64,000 nt of DNA from contig NZ_CP092891.1 of assembly GCF_026559675.1 (NCBI RefSeq), positions 1,302,001 to 1,366,000 on the forward strand, in the 5' to 3' direction. This DNA is from Microbacterium oxydans. Lineage in GTDB: Bacteria > Actinomycetota > Actinomycetes > Actinomycetales > Microbacteriaceae. The notes beneath the pieces were generated by a model that was given only the letters and a program-made list of their open reading frames with translations, was not told where the DNA came from and searched no databases. Shown here piece after piece: positions 8,823-18,206 of the stretch; position 1 is the stretch's first letter, and every line of letters begins with the position of its first letter. Both the position numbers and the translations under genes were made by a program.

Positions 8823-9047
8823 TCAGGCGACGAAGCCGACGCGACGCGATTCCTCGGTGCCCAGCTCGATGTAGGCGAGGTTCGCGGTCGGGACGATGTA
8901 GGAGTTGCCCTTCACATCGGCGAAGTTCACGTGCGTCGCGTTCTGCTCCAGTGCCGTGGAGACCTGGGTGCGGACCTCGTCCGCGGTCGCGCCGGTGTCG
9001 AAGCTCAGTTCGCGGCCGGTGTTGATGATGCCGATGCGGATTTCCAC
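8823..9047 (-). CDS. DUF3107 family protein
   Basis: 74-residue soluble protein beginning VEIRIGIINTGRELSFDT and ending in the family's YIELGTEESRRVGF segment. DUF3107 is an actinobacterial family of unknown function, usually found near adnAB/uvrD2-type helicases as here. I chose GTG 9047 because AAGGAG lies 5 nt upstream. A longer frame extends back 54 codons but is Arg-rich and overlaps the adnA promoter. Confidence 0.85.
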   Translation of the reverse strand: MEIRIGIINTGRELSFDTGATADEVRTQVSTALEQNATHVNFADVKGNSYIVPTANLAYIELGTEESRRVGFVA

Positions 9048-9194
9048 GCGTGCTCCTTGAAGTTCGGGGACTGCGCCAACTCTACCCCGCGCGCGCCGGG
9101 CGGGATCGGCCGTCGGAGCCGGTTTCGCCGTGAGCGCACTGCGCCGTCGCCGGTGCGTCGCGCGCGGACGGGCGAGGATGTCCCCGCGTCCGGA

Positions 9195-9200
9195 TAGCGT
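9195..9200 (+). promoter_or_regulatory. -10 box, leaderless start of adnA
   Basis: TAGCGT, 7 nt before the ATG at 9208; the spacer GGAGGAC also resembles a Shine-Dalgarno sequence placed too close to the start. Confidence 0.5.
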
Positions 9201-9207
9201 GGAGGAC

Positions 9208-12200
9208 ATGACACCGGATGCCGCTCAGCGAGCTGTGATCGCCGCCGAGCCGACCGCCTCCGGCGTCATCATCGGCGCACCGGGCACCGGCAAGACGCGC
9301 ACGCTCGTCGACCGTGTGGTGCACCTGCTCGACGTCGATCGGATGCGACCGGAGCAGGTGCTCGCGCTCACGCCGAGCCGCCAGGCCGCGACCGCGCTGC
9401 GCGACCGGATCGGCGTGCGGATCGGACAGGCCACACCGGGCCCCCTGGCACGCTCGCTGGGCTCCTTCGCGTTCCAGGTGGTCCGCGGGGCGATGGTGCG
9501 CGAGGGCGCCGAGCCGCCCGCACTGCTCACCGGTGCCGATCAGGACCGCATCGTTGCGGATCTGCTCGCCGGCGACGCCGAGGACGGACGCATCCCCTGG
9601 CCCGAGGCGCTGAGCGCCTCGGTGCGCGCGTCGAAGGGCTTCCGCTCGGAGCTGCGGGCGTTCCTCGCGGAGTGCACCGAGATCGGCGTGCATCCGGACG
9701 AGCTCCGCGACTCCGGCAACGAGGTGTGGGCCGCGACCGCGGAGTTCCTCGTCGAGTACCGCGCCGTGCTGGACGCGCTGCGTGCGGCGCACCGCGACGC
9801 CGCCGACCTCCTGAGCGAGGCGAGCACGATCCTGCAGGCGGCGGATGCGGCCACGCTCGGTCCGCTCGCGCCGCTGCGCGTGGTGCTGATCGACGATGCG
9901 CAGGAGCTCACGCGCGGAGGGATCGCGGTGGTCCGGGCGCTGCGCAGCCGCGGTATCGCGGTGCTGGCCTTCGGCGATCCCGATATCTCGTCCGGCTCGT
10001 TCCGCGGGGCGAGTCCCGAGCTGTTCGCGCAGCTGGCCGGTGCGCTGGGCGAGGTGCACGTGCTCGACGGCGCGCACCGTCAGCGGCCGGCGCTCACCGC
10101 TCTCACGCGCACCGTGACGCAGGCGATCGGCGTATCCGGCCGTGTCGAACATCGTCGGGCGCCCGTGCCCGTGACGGCGGACGAGGTCGACGCCCGGGTC
10201 TCCACGTTCGTCGCGCCCTCGCCCTACGAAGAGCTCGACCGGATCGCCGGCGTGATGCGGGACTGGCACCTGTCCGGCGGCGTGCGCTGGGATCGGATGG
10301 CGGTCATCGCGCACGACACGCGTCAGGTGACCACGCTCGAGACCGAGCTCGCCGCCCGCGAGATCCCGACCCGCGCGGCCGGCGTGCAGCGCCCTCTCGG
10401 CAGCGAGGGCATCGTCCGCGACATCGTCGGCATCGTGCGCCTGGCGCTGACCCCGGTCGAGGAGCGCACCTCGGAGGCGCTGGAGGAGGCTCTGCGCACG
10501 CCGTTCGGCGGCATGGACGCGATCGGCCTGCGAAGGCTGCGCGCCCGACTGCGCCACGTCGAGCTCGAACAGGGCGGCTCGACCCCCGCGCGCGAGCTGC
10601 TGCGCCAGGCCATGGCGAACCCCGCGCACCTCACACTGATCGACGCCCCGGAGTCCCGCACGGCCGAGCGCTTCGCCGAGACGATCGAGGCGGTCGCGCT
10701 CGCCGCGCGGTCGGGCGAGACGATCCACGACCTGCTGTGGCGCGTCTGGGATCAGGCGCGCGCCGTCGACGGTCGACGATTGCAGGTCGCCTGGCGCGAG
10801 ATCTCGCAGCTGTCGACCGGTGCGGAGACCGCGCGCTCGCTCGATGCCCTGGTGGCGCTGTTCGACGCCGCCAAGCGCTTCGTCGAGCGCACCCCGAACG
10901 AGAGGCCGGAGACGTTCGTGCGGGACATCCTCGACAGCGAGGTCCCGGAGGACTCGCTGTCGACGCCGGAACGCCCGGGGAAGGTCACGCTGCTGACCCC
11001 GGCCACCGCGTTGGGGACGGAGTTCGACGCCGTCGTCGTCGCCGGGGTGCAGGACGGCGTCTGGCCGAACGTCCGGCTGCGCGGGGGGCTGCTGCAGACC
11101 TGGCGTCTGGCCGATGCGATCCAGGCCGCGCGCACCGGCGTGAGCGTCGAGCCACCGGGCGTGCTCGATCGTCGTCGCGCGGCTCTGCACGACGAGCTGC
11201 GCCTGTTCGTGCGCGCCGTGTCCCGCGCCCGCGAGCGCCTGCTGATCACGGCCGTGGACGACGACGACCTGACGCCCAGCCCGTTCTTCGGCTTCCTGCC
11301 CGCGCCGGAACCGCCGGAGCGCCACGCGTCCGCCGAGCACCCCCTCACCCTGCGCGGGCTGGTGGCCCGGCATCGGCGCACGCTCACCACGGCCATGTCG
11401 GAGTCGACGCGCCGGGCCGCGGCGGAACAGCTCGCCGTCCTCGCGCGCGAGGGCGTGCCGGGTGCGGACCCTGCCGAGTGGTACGGGGTGACGCCCGCGT
11501 CGACGGACGCTCCGCTGCGCGATCTCGCCGTCGCGGGCGCACGGGTCTCGCCGTCGAAGATGGAGTCGTACGAGGAGTGCGGGCTCAACTGGGTCGTGTC
11601 CTCTCTCGGCGGCGACACCGTGATGCCGCCCACGGCCGGGATCGGCACGATCGTGCACGAGGCGATGGAGCGCGTTCCGGACGGAGACCTGGAGCGGATG
11701 CGGGCGATCGTCGCCGAGCACTGGCCCGAGCTCGACTTCGAGACCGAATGGATCGGCCGGAAGGAGCGACGGCGCGCAGACCTGCTGGTCGGCCGTCTGC
11801 ACAGCTACCTCGGCGATGTGCGCCGCGAGGGAGGGCGGGTGATCGGGAGCGAGGTGGAGTTCCGGTTCGCCGTCGACGTCGCGCCCGAGGGCGCCGCCGA
11901 TGCTGCGCTCGCCGTGCACCCGGTGGGGGAGGACCGGGCGAATCAGGCCGTGATCCACGGGTACATCGACCGCGTCGAGGCCTATCCGCCGAGCGCGGGC
12001 GAGCACCCGCACGCGCGGGGCCGCGGGTGGGAGCCCATGTCCGGAGGGGCGGAGGGGCCGACGGTCGTCGTCGACCTGAAGACCGGGAAGAACGACCCCG
12101 AGTCGGACTCCGGGGTGCTCGAGCACGCGCAGCTCGCGGCGTATCAGGTCGCCGTCCAGCAGGGGCTCGTGGAGGGCGCGCCGCCGACATCGCTGGCGGG

Positions 12201-12429
12201 CGCCCGCCTCGTGATCGTGTCCAAGACCCTCGCCAAGAGCGACTACCGCATCGCCCACCAGCACACGCTCGACGACGACTCGCGGACGGCGTTCCTGCGG
12301 CGCGTGTCGGATGCGGCGCGCGGCATGTCCGCGTCGAGCTTCACCGCGCAGGTCGAGTCCCACTGCGCCGACACGCAGCGCCGGGTGCATCCCTGCCGCA
12401 TCCACACCGTGCCGGCGGTGAGCTCGTGA
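9208..12429 (+). CDS. adnA: AdnA-like helicase-nuclease subunit
   Basis: 1073-residue subunit of the actinobacterial AdnAB complex, which unwinds and resects double-strand breaks in place of RecBCD/AddAB. The UvrD-like motor has motif I IIGAPGTGKTRT (residues 21-32). Motif II near residue 227 reads IDDAQE, not the usual DExQD, and motif III reads FGDPDISSGSFRGAS, lacking the usual Gln. The C-terminal RecB-like nuclease is intact: GYIDRVE, VVDLKTGK (near residue 953) and QLAAYQ. The order adnA-adnB and a GTGA stop/start overlap with the next gene support the assignment. The degenerate motif II suggests that this motor is the weaker partner. Confidence 0.87.
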   Translation: MTPDAAQRAVIAAEPTASGVIIGAPGTGKTRTLVDRVVHLLDVDRMRPEQVLALTPSRQAATALRDRIGVRIGQATPGPLARSLGSFAFQVVRGAMVREGAEPPALLTGADQDRIVADLLAGDAEDGRIPWPEALSASVRASKGFRSELRAFLAECTEIGVHPDELRDSGNEVWAATAEFLVEYRAVLDALRAAHRDAADLLSEASTILQAADAATLGPLAPLRVVLIDDAQELTRGGIAVVRALRSRGIAVLAFGDPDISSGSFRGASPELFAQLAGALGEVHVLDGAHRQRPALTALTRTVTQAIGVSGRVEHRRAPVPVTADEVDARVSTFVAPSPYEELDRIAGVMRDWHLSGGVRWDRMAVIAHDTRQVTTLETELAAREIPTRAAGVQRPLGSEGIVRDIVGIVRLALTPVEERTSEALEEALRTPFGGMDAIGLRRLRARLRHVELEQGGSTPARELLRQAMANPAHLTLIDAPESRTAERFAETIEAVALAARSGETIHDLLWRVWDQARAVDGRRLQVAWREISQLSTGAETARSLDALVALFDAAKRFVERTPNERPETFVRDILDSEVPEDSLSTPERPGKVTLLTPATALGTEFDAVVVAGVQDGVWPNVRLRGGLLQTWRLADAIQAARTGVSVEPPGVLDRRRAALHDELRLFVRAVSRARERLLITAVDDDDLTPSPFFGFLPAPEPPERHASAEHPLTLRGLVARHRRTLTTAMSESTRRAAAEQLAVLAREGVPGADPAEWYGVTPASTDAPLRDLAVAGARVSPSKMESYEECGLNWVVSSLGGDTVMPPTAGIGTIVHEAMERVPDGDLERMRAIVAEHWPELDFETEWIGRKERRRADLLVGRLHSYLGDVRREGGRVIGSEVEFRFAVDVAPEGAADAALAVHPVGEDRANQAVIHGYIDRVEAYPPSAGEHPHARGRGWEPMSGGAEGPTVVVDLKTGKNDPESDSGVLEHAQLAAYQVAVQQGLVEGAPPTSLAGARLVIVSKTLAKSDYRIAHQHTLDDDSRTAFLRRVSDAARGMSASSFTAQVESHCADTQRRVHPCRIHTVPAVSS

Positions 12430-15400
12430 CCGGCTGGAGCGGTGGCGAGGGCATCTCCGCGACCGACATCGCCGCGGCGCTCGGGCAGCCGTCACCGACG
12501 CCCGCCCAGCAGCGGGTGATCGAGGCGCCGCCGCAGCCCGCGCTCGTCGTGGCCGGCGCGGGGAGCGGCAAGACCGAGACGATGTCCGGGCGAGTCGTGT
12601 GGCTCGTCGCCAACGGACACGTGCGACGCGACGAGATCCTGGGGCTCACCTTCACGCGGAAGGCCGCCGGCGAACTCGCGGAGCGGATCAGCCATCGACT
12701 GGCCGTCATCGACGAGTACGGGCGACGGGGTCTGCTCCCGCACCTGGCCGAGATCGTGGCCACGGGTTCTCTCCGCCGGGTCGACGAGGCCGCGGCGGGG
12801 CGGCAGCGCGAACTCGTGCGCACGCATGTGCTCGACGAGCTCGCCGCGCAGTACGGGACCGGATGGGACCCGGCGGCACCGCGGGCGGCCGAGGACCTGA
12901 TGATCCGACCGCGTGTGTCGACCTACAACGCCTTCGCCGACGGCATCGTGCGCGAGCACGCGGCGCGGATCGGTCGGGACCCGGACGTGGCGATGCTCAG
13001 CCAGGCCGCGTCCTGGATGCTGGCGCGAGAGGTCGTGCTCCGCAGCGACCTGCCCGAGCTGGAGAACATCGACTTCGCGCTCGGCACCGTCATCGACGCC
13101 GTGCAGCGCCTGGCCGGGGACGCCCTGGATCACCGTGTCGACCTCGAGTCGGCGGAGCGTATCGCGCGTGAGCAGGCTCTCGCGTTCGAGCCGTATCGCG
13201 GCAACGGCGACGTCGAGAAGGCGGCGGTGAACCTGCTGAGCCTGCCGACGCTCGCGAGCCTCGTCCGCGACTACATCGCCGAGAAGGCCCGGCGCGGGGT
13301 GCTCGACTTCGCCGACCAGGTGGGCGGCGCCTACGACATCGTCGAGTCCGCCCCCGATGTGCGCGCCGAGCTCCGCGAACAGCACCGCGTCGTGCTGCTG
13401 GACGAGTACCAGGACACGTCGGTCATCCAGACGCGCTTCCTCGCGGAGCTGTTCCGCGACTCCGCGGTCATGGCCGTCGGCGATCCGCACCAGTCGATCT
13501 ACGGCTGGCGGGGTGCCAGCGCCGACAACCTCTACGCCTTCTCGAGGACGTTCTCGAGCTCGGGCACCGCGGAGACCTACAGCCTCATGACGAGCTGGCG
13601 GAACGACCGCGGCATCCTCGGCATCGCCAACCGGGTGCTCGAACCGCTCCAGCGGCCCGGACTCGACGTGCCGCCCCTGGAGCCCCGTCCCGGCGCGGGC
13701 GAGGGCACCGTGACCGTGAAGTACCCGTTCACGGTCGACGAGGAGGCCGCGGCGGTGGCGGACTGGTTCGCCGAACGTCGCGCGGCGCATGACGCCCGCG
13801 GCTCCGGGCCCGGGTCCGGGTCGAGCCCGCACACCGGAGCGATCCTGTTCCGCTCGAAGCGGCACATGCAGACGTTCGCGGCAGCGCTCGCCGCGCGCGG
13901 CATCCCGCATCGCATCCTCGGACTCGGCGGGCTGCTCGCGACACCGGAGGTGGTCGATGTCGTCTCCACGCTCCGCGTCGTGCACGATCCCACCGCGGGA
14001 TCGGCGCTCATCCGGCTGCTGACCGGGCCGCGCTTCGGCGTCGGTGTGGCCGACATGGCGGCCCTCTACGACCTGGGGCGGACCCTCTCCGAACGCGACA
14101 CCGCGATGGCGCCGCTCCCCGAGGAGGTGCGGGCCCGGCTGCGCTCCTCGCGCGGTGCCGACGAGGCGGTGTCGATCATCGACGCGGTCGACGTGGTGCG
14201 CGCGGTCCGCGACGACTACCGACTGCTCGAGCCGATCACGCCCGACGGCCGCGCACGGATCCGCGCGGCGGGGGAGATGCTGGAGCGGCTCCGGAGGGCC
14301 TCCTCGCAGCCGATCCCGGAGCTGATCCGCCTCATCGAGCTCGAGCTCCGTCTCGACATCGAGCTCGCGGCCAACGAGACCCGCGGCCCCGCACGCATCG
14401 CCGCCACGCAGCTGCGCGCGTTCGCCGACGAGGTCCGCGCGTTCCTCGCCGCCGACGAGAGAGGCAGCATCGGCAGCCTGCTGGCGTGGCTCGACAAGGC
14501 CGAGAGCACCGACGAGCTGATGCCCCGGCCCGAGCCCCCGGAGGCGGGGGTCGTGCAGCTGCTCACCATCCACGGCTCGAAGGGGCTGGAGTGGGACGCG
14601 GTCGCGGTGGTGCGGCTCGTGGTCGACGAACTCCCCAGTCGCGTCTCCGACACGTCGGGCTGGTTCGGATTCGGCGTGGTGCCCTTCGCCCTGCGTGGTG
14701 ACCGCGACGCCCTGCCCCGATTCGAGTGGGACCCGGTCGAGGCGATGGGCGAAGAGGCCGACCCCGGCAAGCGCCAGAAGCTCGCGCAGGCGTCGCTGTC
14801 CGGCGGTGCCACGAAGGCGAATCCGGAGGGGGGCGCGCTCAAGCGCTTCAAGGATGCCTACCGCGCCTACCAGCAGCAGGAGGAGCGCCGTCTCGCCTAC
14901 GTCGCGGTCACCCGGGCGAAGTTCGACCTGCTCCTCAGCGGCGCGCACTGGGCGGGCCAGAAGGCCCCGCGCACACCCAGCCCGTACCTGGTCGAGGCCA
15001 TCGAGGTGCAGGGGCTGGATCCGATCGAGACCGTCGACCCGGACGACAACCCGTACGACGGCCCCGGCTCGACCCTGAGCTGGCCGCTGGACCCGCTGGG
15101 TGCCCGACGGGGCGTGGTCTCCGCGGCGGCGGCACTCGTCGATGACGCTGCGCGGGACGGGACCGCCGAGCCGTCGATCGAGCTCACCCGCCTGTTGGCC
15201 GAGCGAGCCGCCCGTCTGCGTGGAACCGACGCCGAGGCGCCGACACGCGTGCCGGCGTCGAGGTTCAAGGACTACGTGACCGACTTCACCGGCACCCTGT
15301 CGTCGATCGTCAGGCCGATGCCGGAGCGGCCCTATCGGCAGACGCGTCTCGGCACCCTCTTCCACGCGTGGGTGGAGCAGCGATCCGAACTCGTCGGGGT

Positions 15401-15938
15401 CGGCAGCCGGGTGGACGAGGCGCTCTGGGAGATCGATGAGGACGAGCTCCCCGTCGCTCCCGAGTCCGGTGGTGTGGAACCGTCCGACGGTCCGAGTTCC
15501 TCTGCGGATGCCGCCGACCTCGCCGAGTTGCAGGAGACCTTCGAGCGCAGCGAATGGGGCGGGCTGAAGCCCATCGCGGTCGAGATCGAGATCGACTTCG
15601 CCCTCGGCGCCGGGATGCGCGAGCCCGCCGAGGAGGGCCGATCCCACATCGTCATCTGCAAGCTCGACGCCGTGTACCGGCGCGCCGACCGCGGTGACCG
15701 CATCGAGATCGTCGACTGGAAGACGGGCAGGGCTCCGCGCACCGCGAAGGAGCGCGAGGAGCGCATGCTGCAGCTGGCGCTGTACCGTCTCGCGTATCAC
15801 CGTCGCTTCGACGTGCCGCTGGACGACATCGACGTGGCGCTGTACTACGTGGCGGACGACCTGATCATCCGCGGCGATCGCGTCTACTCGGAGGAGGAGC
15901 TCTTCCAGCGCTGGAGTGCCGCCCGGGCCGCGCGCTGA
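12426..15938 (+). CDS. adnB: AdnB-like helicase-nuclease subunit
   Basis: 1170-residue partner of AdnA. All UvrD/PcrA motifs are canonical: I VAGAGSGKTET (about 42-52), II LLDEYQDTS (near 325), III GDPHQSIYGWRGA, V TIHGSKGLEWD and VI RRLAYVAVTRAK (near 821). The RecB-like nuclease carries KLDAVYRR, IVDWKTGR (near 1097) and QLALYRLAY. The GTG start overlaps the adnA stop (GTGA). The frame is open far upstream inside adnA, but the protein has no homologous content there. Its last 55 nt overlap the convergent phosphotransferase-fold gene. Confidence 0.9.
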   Translation: MTGWSGGEGISATDIAAALGQPSPTPAQQRVIEAPPQPALVVAGAGSGKTETMSGRVVWLVANGHVRRDEILGLTFTRKAAGELAERISHRLAVIDEYGRRGLLPHLAEIVATGSLRRVDEAAAGRQRELVRTHVLDELAAQYGTGWDPAAPRAAEDLMIRPRVSTYNAFADGIVREHAARIGRDPDVAMLSQAASWMLAREVVLRSDLPELENIDFALGTVIDAVQRLAGDALDHRVDLESAERIAREQALAFEPYRGNGDVEKAAVNLLSLPTLASLVRDYIAEKARRGVLDFADQVGGAYDIVESAPDVRAELREQHRVVLLDEYQDTSVIQTRFLAELFRDSAVMAVGDPHQSIYGWRGASADNLYAFSRTFSSSGTAETYSLMTSWRNDRGILGIANRVLEPLQRPGLDVPPLEPRPGAGEGTVTVKYPFTVDEEAAAVADWFAERRAAHDARGSGPGSGSSPHTGAILFRSKRHMQTFAAALAARGIPHRILGLGGLLATPEVVDVVSTLRVVHDPTAGSALIRLLTGPRFGVGVADMAALYDLGRTLSERDTAMAPLPEEVRARLRSSRGADEAVSIIDAVDVVRAVRDDYRLLEPITPDGRARIRAAGEMLERLRRASSQPIPELIRLIELELRLDIELAANETRGPARIAATQLRAFADEVRAFLAADERGSIGSLLAWLDKAESTDELMPRPEPPEAGVVQLLTIHGSKGLEWDAVAVVRLVVDELPSRVSDTSGWFGFGVVPFALRGDRDALPRFEWDPVEAMGEEADPGKRQKLAQASLSGGATKANPEGGALKRFKDAYRAYQQQEERRLAYVAVTRAKFDLLLSGAHWAGQKAPRTPSPYLVEAIEVQGLDPIETVDPDDNPYDGPGSTLSWPLDPLGARRGVVSAAAALVDDAARDGTAEPSIELTRLLAERAARLRGTDAEAPTRVPASRFKDYVTDFTGTLSSIVRPMPERPYRQTRLGTLFHAWVEQRSELVGVGSRVDEALWEIDEDELPVAPESGGVEPSDGPSSSADAADLAELQETFERSEWGGLKPIAVEIEIDFALGAGMREPAEEGRSHIVICKLDAVYRRADRGDRIEIVDWKTGRAPRTAKEREERMLQLALYRLAYHRRFDVPLDDIDVALYYVADDLIIRGDRVYSEEELFQRWSAARAAR

Positions 15939-17260
15939 GCCTCGTCCGAGTCCTCGTCGCCGTACTCGGCGTCCGCACGCGGCGGGAGGGGATGCGAGTC
16001 CTCGCGGACACCCGCGGCGCCGCTGGTGCCCGCGAACAGGCTCGCGACTCCGGAGAGGTCCTCGGTCTCGATGTTCAGCATCTCCGCGCGGTGGGCCCTG
16101 TCGTCGTCCTGCCGGTCCGTGCTCGCACCGGGCAGGGGCTCGTGCGCCGCGGTCTCGGCGTCGGCGGCGTCGGCGTCGGCATCGGCAGTCTCGGCGGGCT
16201 CGGCCCACAGCTCCTCGGGGTTGTAGGCGTCGGTGTGCATCGAGGTGTCGACGTCGGCGACCGTGTCCTTGGGGACGCGGTCCAGCGCGTCGAGGGCGGA
16301 GTCGACGCCGGCGCCGCGGGCGTCGATGATGCGCAGGTCGTCGCTGTGCAGTCCGTCCGCGAGCGCGGTCAGCAGCGCGGCGGCATCGTCGACGATGTCG
16401 GGCCGGTGCATCGCGTCGCCGTGCACCAGCCAGCGGGCGAACTCCAGCTCGGCGAGCAGGCGGGCGCGCACCTCCAGACCGGAGTCCGGAGCACGGTCGA
16501 CGGAGCGGGCGTACGCGGCATGCACGTCCTCCGCGGCATCCGGCGCCGCGGACAGCCAGGAGAGATCGAGCGCGGGGTCACCCACCGAGAGCGCATGCCA
16601 GCCGACGACGCCCACGACCTCGGGGCCGCGCTCGGGGTCGTCCTCGAACAGGAACGAGGTCGCCTGCACGCCGCCCAGGATCACGGTGGACTCGAACCGC
16701 CAGAGGTCGTCATCGGCCACGGCATCGCGCCACCGGACCGTGAGACGAGCGGGCACCCGGCCGGTGGCCGCGGCGGTGTCGACCAGGCGCTCCAGCTCCG
16801 CACGGGTCTCCTCGGCGGAGCGGGTGGCGAGGCCGGCCCCGCGGACGACAGAGGTGGGCAGACCGTGCACGGCCGCGATCGAGGCGCCCATGGACTCCGC
16901 TGCGCCACGCCCGGCGGGCACCATCGCGGCCTCGATCTGGAATCCGGGGAGCAGCTCGGTGACGAGCGCACGGCCCTCGCCGAGTCGGGTCTCGCCGATA
17001 TAGGCGGGGGCGCGGAAGGGCAGCATGGCGCGGGCGCCGTCGGTCAGCGCACGCAGCGCGATCGCCTCGGCGGCGAGCTCGCGCGCGGTCTCGTCGTCGT
17101 CCGCCACGCGGATCGCGAGCTCACGGCCGTCGGCGAGCGAGGCGATCGCCGAGTCGAATCGTCCGTCGCCGTCCGCGCTCAGACCGCGGGCACCCGTGAC
17201 CTCCGCCCCGGGCAGTGCGGCGGTCACTGCCGCGGCTAGAGTGAAAGGAGAGCGTCCCAT
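15884..17260 (-). CDS. Phosphotransferase-fold protein without catalytic residues (probable pseudokinase)
   Basis: 458 residues. Residues 1 to ~330 follow the APH/macrolide-phosphotransferase fold: an N-lobe with ELAIRV and LVTELLPGFQIEAAMV, then a segment aligning with the catalytic loop. Where the family has HGDxxxxN, this protein reads LGGVQATSFLF. Where the metal-binding Asp should be (vIDWxxxxxGDPxxDL), it reads VVGWHALSVGDPALDL. Catalytic Asp, Asn and metal Asp all appear lost. A ~120-residue acidic, disordered-looking tail follows. I place the start at ATG 17260, with a TACCCT box 6 nt upstream. A homologous gene is common beside adnAB/nudC in actinobacteria. Confidence 0.75.
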   Translation of the reverse strand: MGRSPFTLAAAVTAALPGAEVTGARGLSADGDGRFDSAIASLADGRELAIRVADDDETARELAAEAIALRALTDGARAMLPFRAPAYIGETRLGEGRALVTELLPGFQIEAAMVPAGRGAAESMGASIAAVHGLPTSVVRGAGLATRSAEETRAELERLVDTAAATGRVPARLTVRWRDAVADDDLWRFESTVILGGVQATSFLFEDDPERGPEVVGVVGWHALSVGDPALDLSWLSAAPDAAEDVHAAYARSVDRAPDSGLEVRARLLAELEFARWLVHGDAMHRPDIVDDAAALLTALADGLHSDDLRIIDARGAGVDSALDALDRVPKDTVADVDTSMHTDAYNPEELWAEPAETADADADAADAETAAHEPLPGASTDRQDDDRAHRAEMLNIETEDLSGVASLFAGTSGAAGVREDSHPLPPRADAEYGDEDSDEAQRAARAALQRWKSSSSE

Positions 17261-17266
17261 GCCCCC

Positions 17267-17272
17267 AGGGTA
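17267..17272 (-). promoter_or_regulatory. -10 box, leaderless start of the pseudokinase-like gene
   Basis: TACCCT on the minus strand, 6 nt before the ATG at 17260. Confidence 0.5.
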
Positions 17273-17324
17273 GGTCGGCTCAGGGGCGGTCCCGCCTCCG
17301 CCACGCCCGTGAAAGAGGGAGTCG

Positions 17325-18206
17325 ATGACCATTCAGCGCCCGTCCCTCGACCGCGCCGCCGAACTCCGCGAGGAGCCCGACGTGCTCGATCGCCTCCGCG
17401 CCGACCCGGCCACCCGTGTGATCGTCGTCCGGGAAGGACGCGTCCGGGTCGTCGATTCGGCCCTGCTGCGCGTCCCGCCGACCGCCGTGGTCGAGGCGAC
17501 CTGGGCGCTGCTGGGGCGCGATGAGGACGGCACGGTGCTGCTGCTCGCCGCGGCGCCCCCGGAGACGGACGCGCTCGATGCGGCCCCGGACGAGATCTGG
17601 CTGGGGCTGCGTGATCTGGGCGGCCGCATCGACGGTCGGGAGTCGGAGCTGCTGATCGGAGCGATCGCCCTCGCCGGCTGGCTCCGCGACGCGCCGTTCT
17701 GCCCGACCTGCGGCGGGGGGACGGAACTGCGCCAGGGCGGATGGTCGCGGCGCTGCCTGGTCTGCGGACGCGACCACTTCCCCCGGAGCGATCCGGCGGT
17801 CATCGTCGCGGTCGAGAGCCGGGACGGCGAACGCCTGCTGCTCGGGGCGAATGCGAACTGGGGCGGGCGGATGTACTCCTGCTTCGCCGGCTTCACCGAG
17901 GCGGGGGAGTCGCTCGAGGCGACCGTGCACCGTGAGATCGAGGAGGAGTCCGGCGTGCGGCTCTCCGCCCTGCGCTACATCTCCTCGCAGGCCTGGCCGT
18001 TCCCGCGGTCCCTCATGGTCGGCTTCCGTGCGGTCGTAGACGACGAGGCGGCCGCGCTCGCCGACGGCGAGGAGATCATCGACGTGCGCTGGTTCACCCG
18101 CGCGGAGATCGGCTCCGCCCTCGCCGGCACCGGCCCGGTGGGGCTGCCGGGCCCGGCATCGATCGCACGCGCCCTCATCGTCGACTGGTACGAGGATCGC
18201 GAGTGA
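17325..18206 (+). CDS. nudC: NAD(+) diphosphatase / RNA deNADding Nudix hydrolase
   Basis: 293-residue NudC, which hydrolyses NAD(H) to NMN(H) and AMP and can remove NAD caps from RNA. After a divergent N-terminal domain there is a four-Cys zinc ribbon (FCPTCGG...RCLVCGRDHFPR, near residues 125-150), the Nudix box GFTEAGESLEATVHREIEEESG, and the NudC-specific SQAWPFPRSLM signature. Here Ala replaces the usual Pro of SQPWPFPxS. The ATG has GAGGGAG in good position. The stop overlaps the uvrD2 GTG start (GTGA), so the two genes are translationally coupled. Confidence 0.93.
   Translation: MTIQRPSLDRAAELREEPDVLDRLRADPATRVIVVREGRVRVVDSALLRVPPTAVVEATWALLGRDEDGTVLLLAAAPPETDALDAAPDEIWLGLRDLGGRIDGRESELLIGAIALAGWLRDAPFCPTCGGGTELRQGGWSRRCLVCGRDHFPRSDPAVIVAVESRDGERLLLGANANWGGRMYSCFAGFTEAGESLEATVHREIEEESGVRLSALRYISSQAWPFPRSLMVGFRAVVDDEAAALADGEEIIDVRWFTRAEIGSALAGTGPVGLPGPASIARALIVDWYEDRE

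Noticed and set aside
9672..12425. Upstream extension of the adnB frame through adnA
   Set aside because: The frame is simply free of stops; the content is Arg/Ala-rich and out of frame with the real adnA gene. AdnB begins at the GTGA overlap.
9082..16208. Two very long minus-strand open frames antisense to adnA and adnB
   Set aside because: They are Arg/Ala/Gly/His-rich with no domain, and run opposite intact helicase genes. Long antisense frames are expected at ~70% GC.
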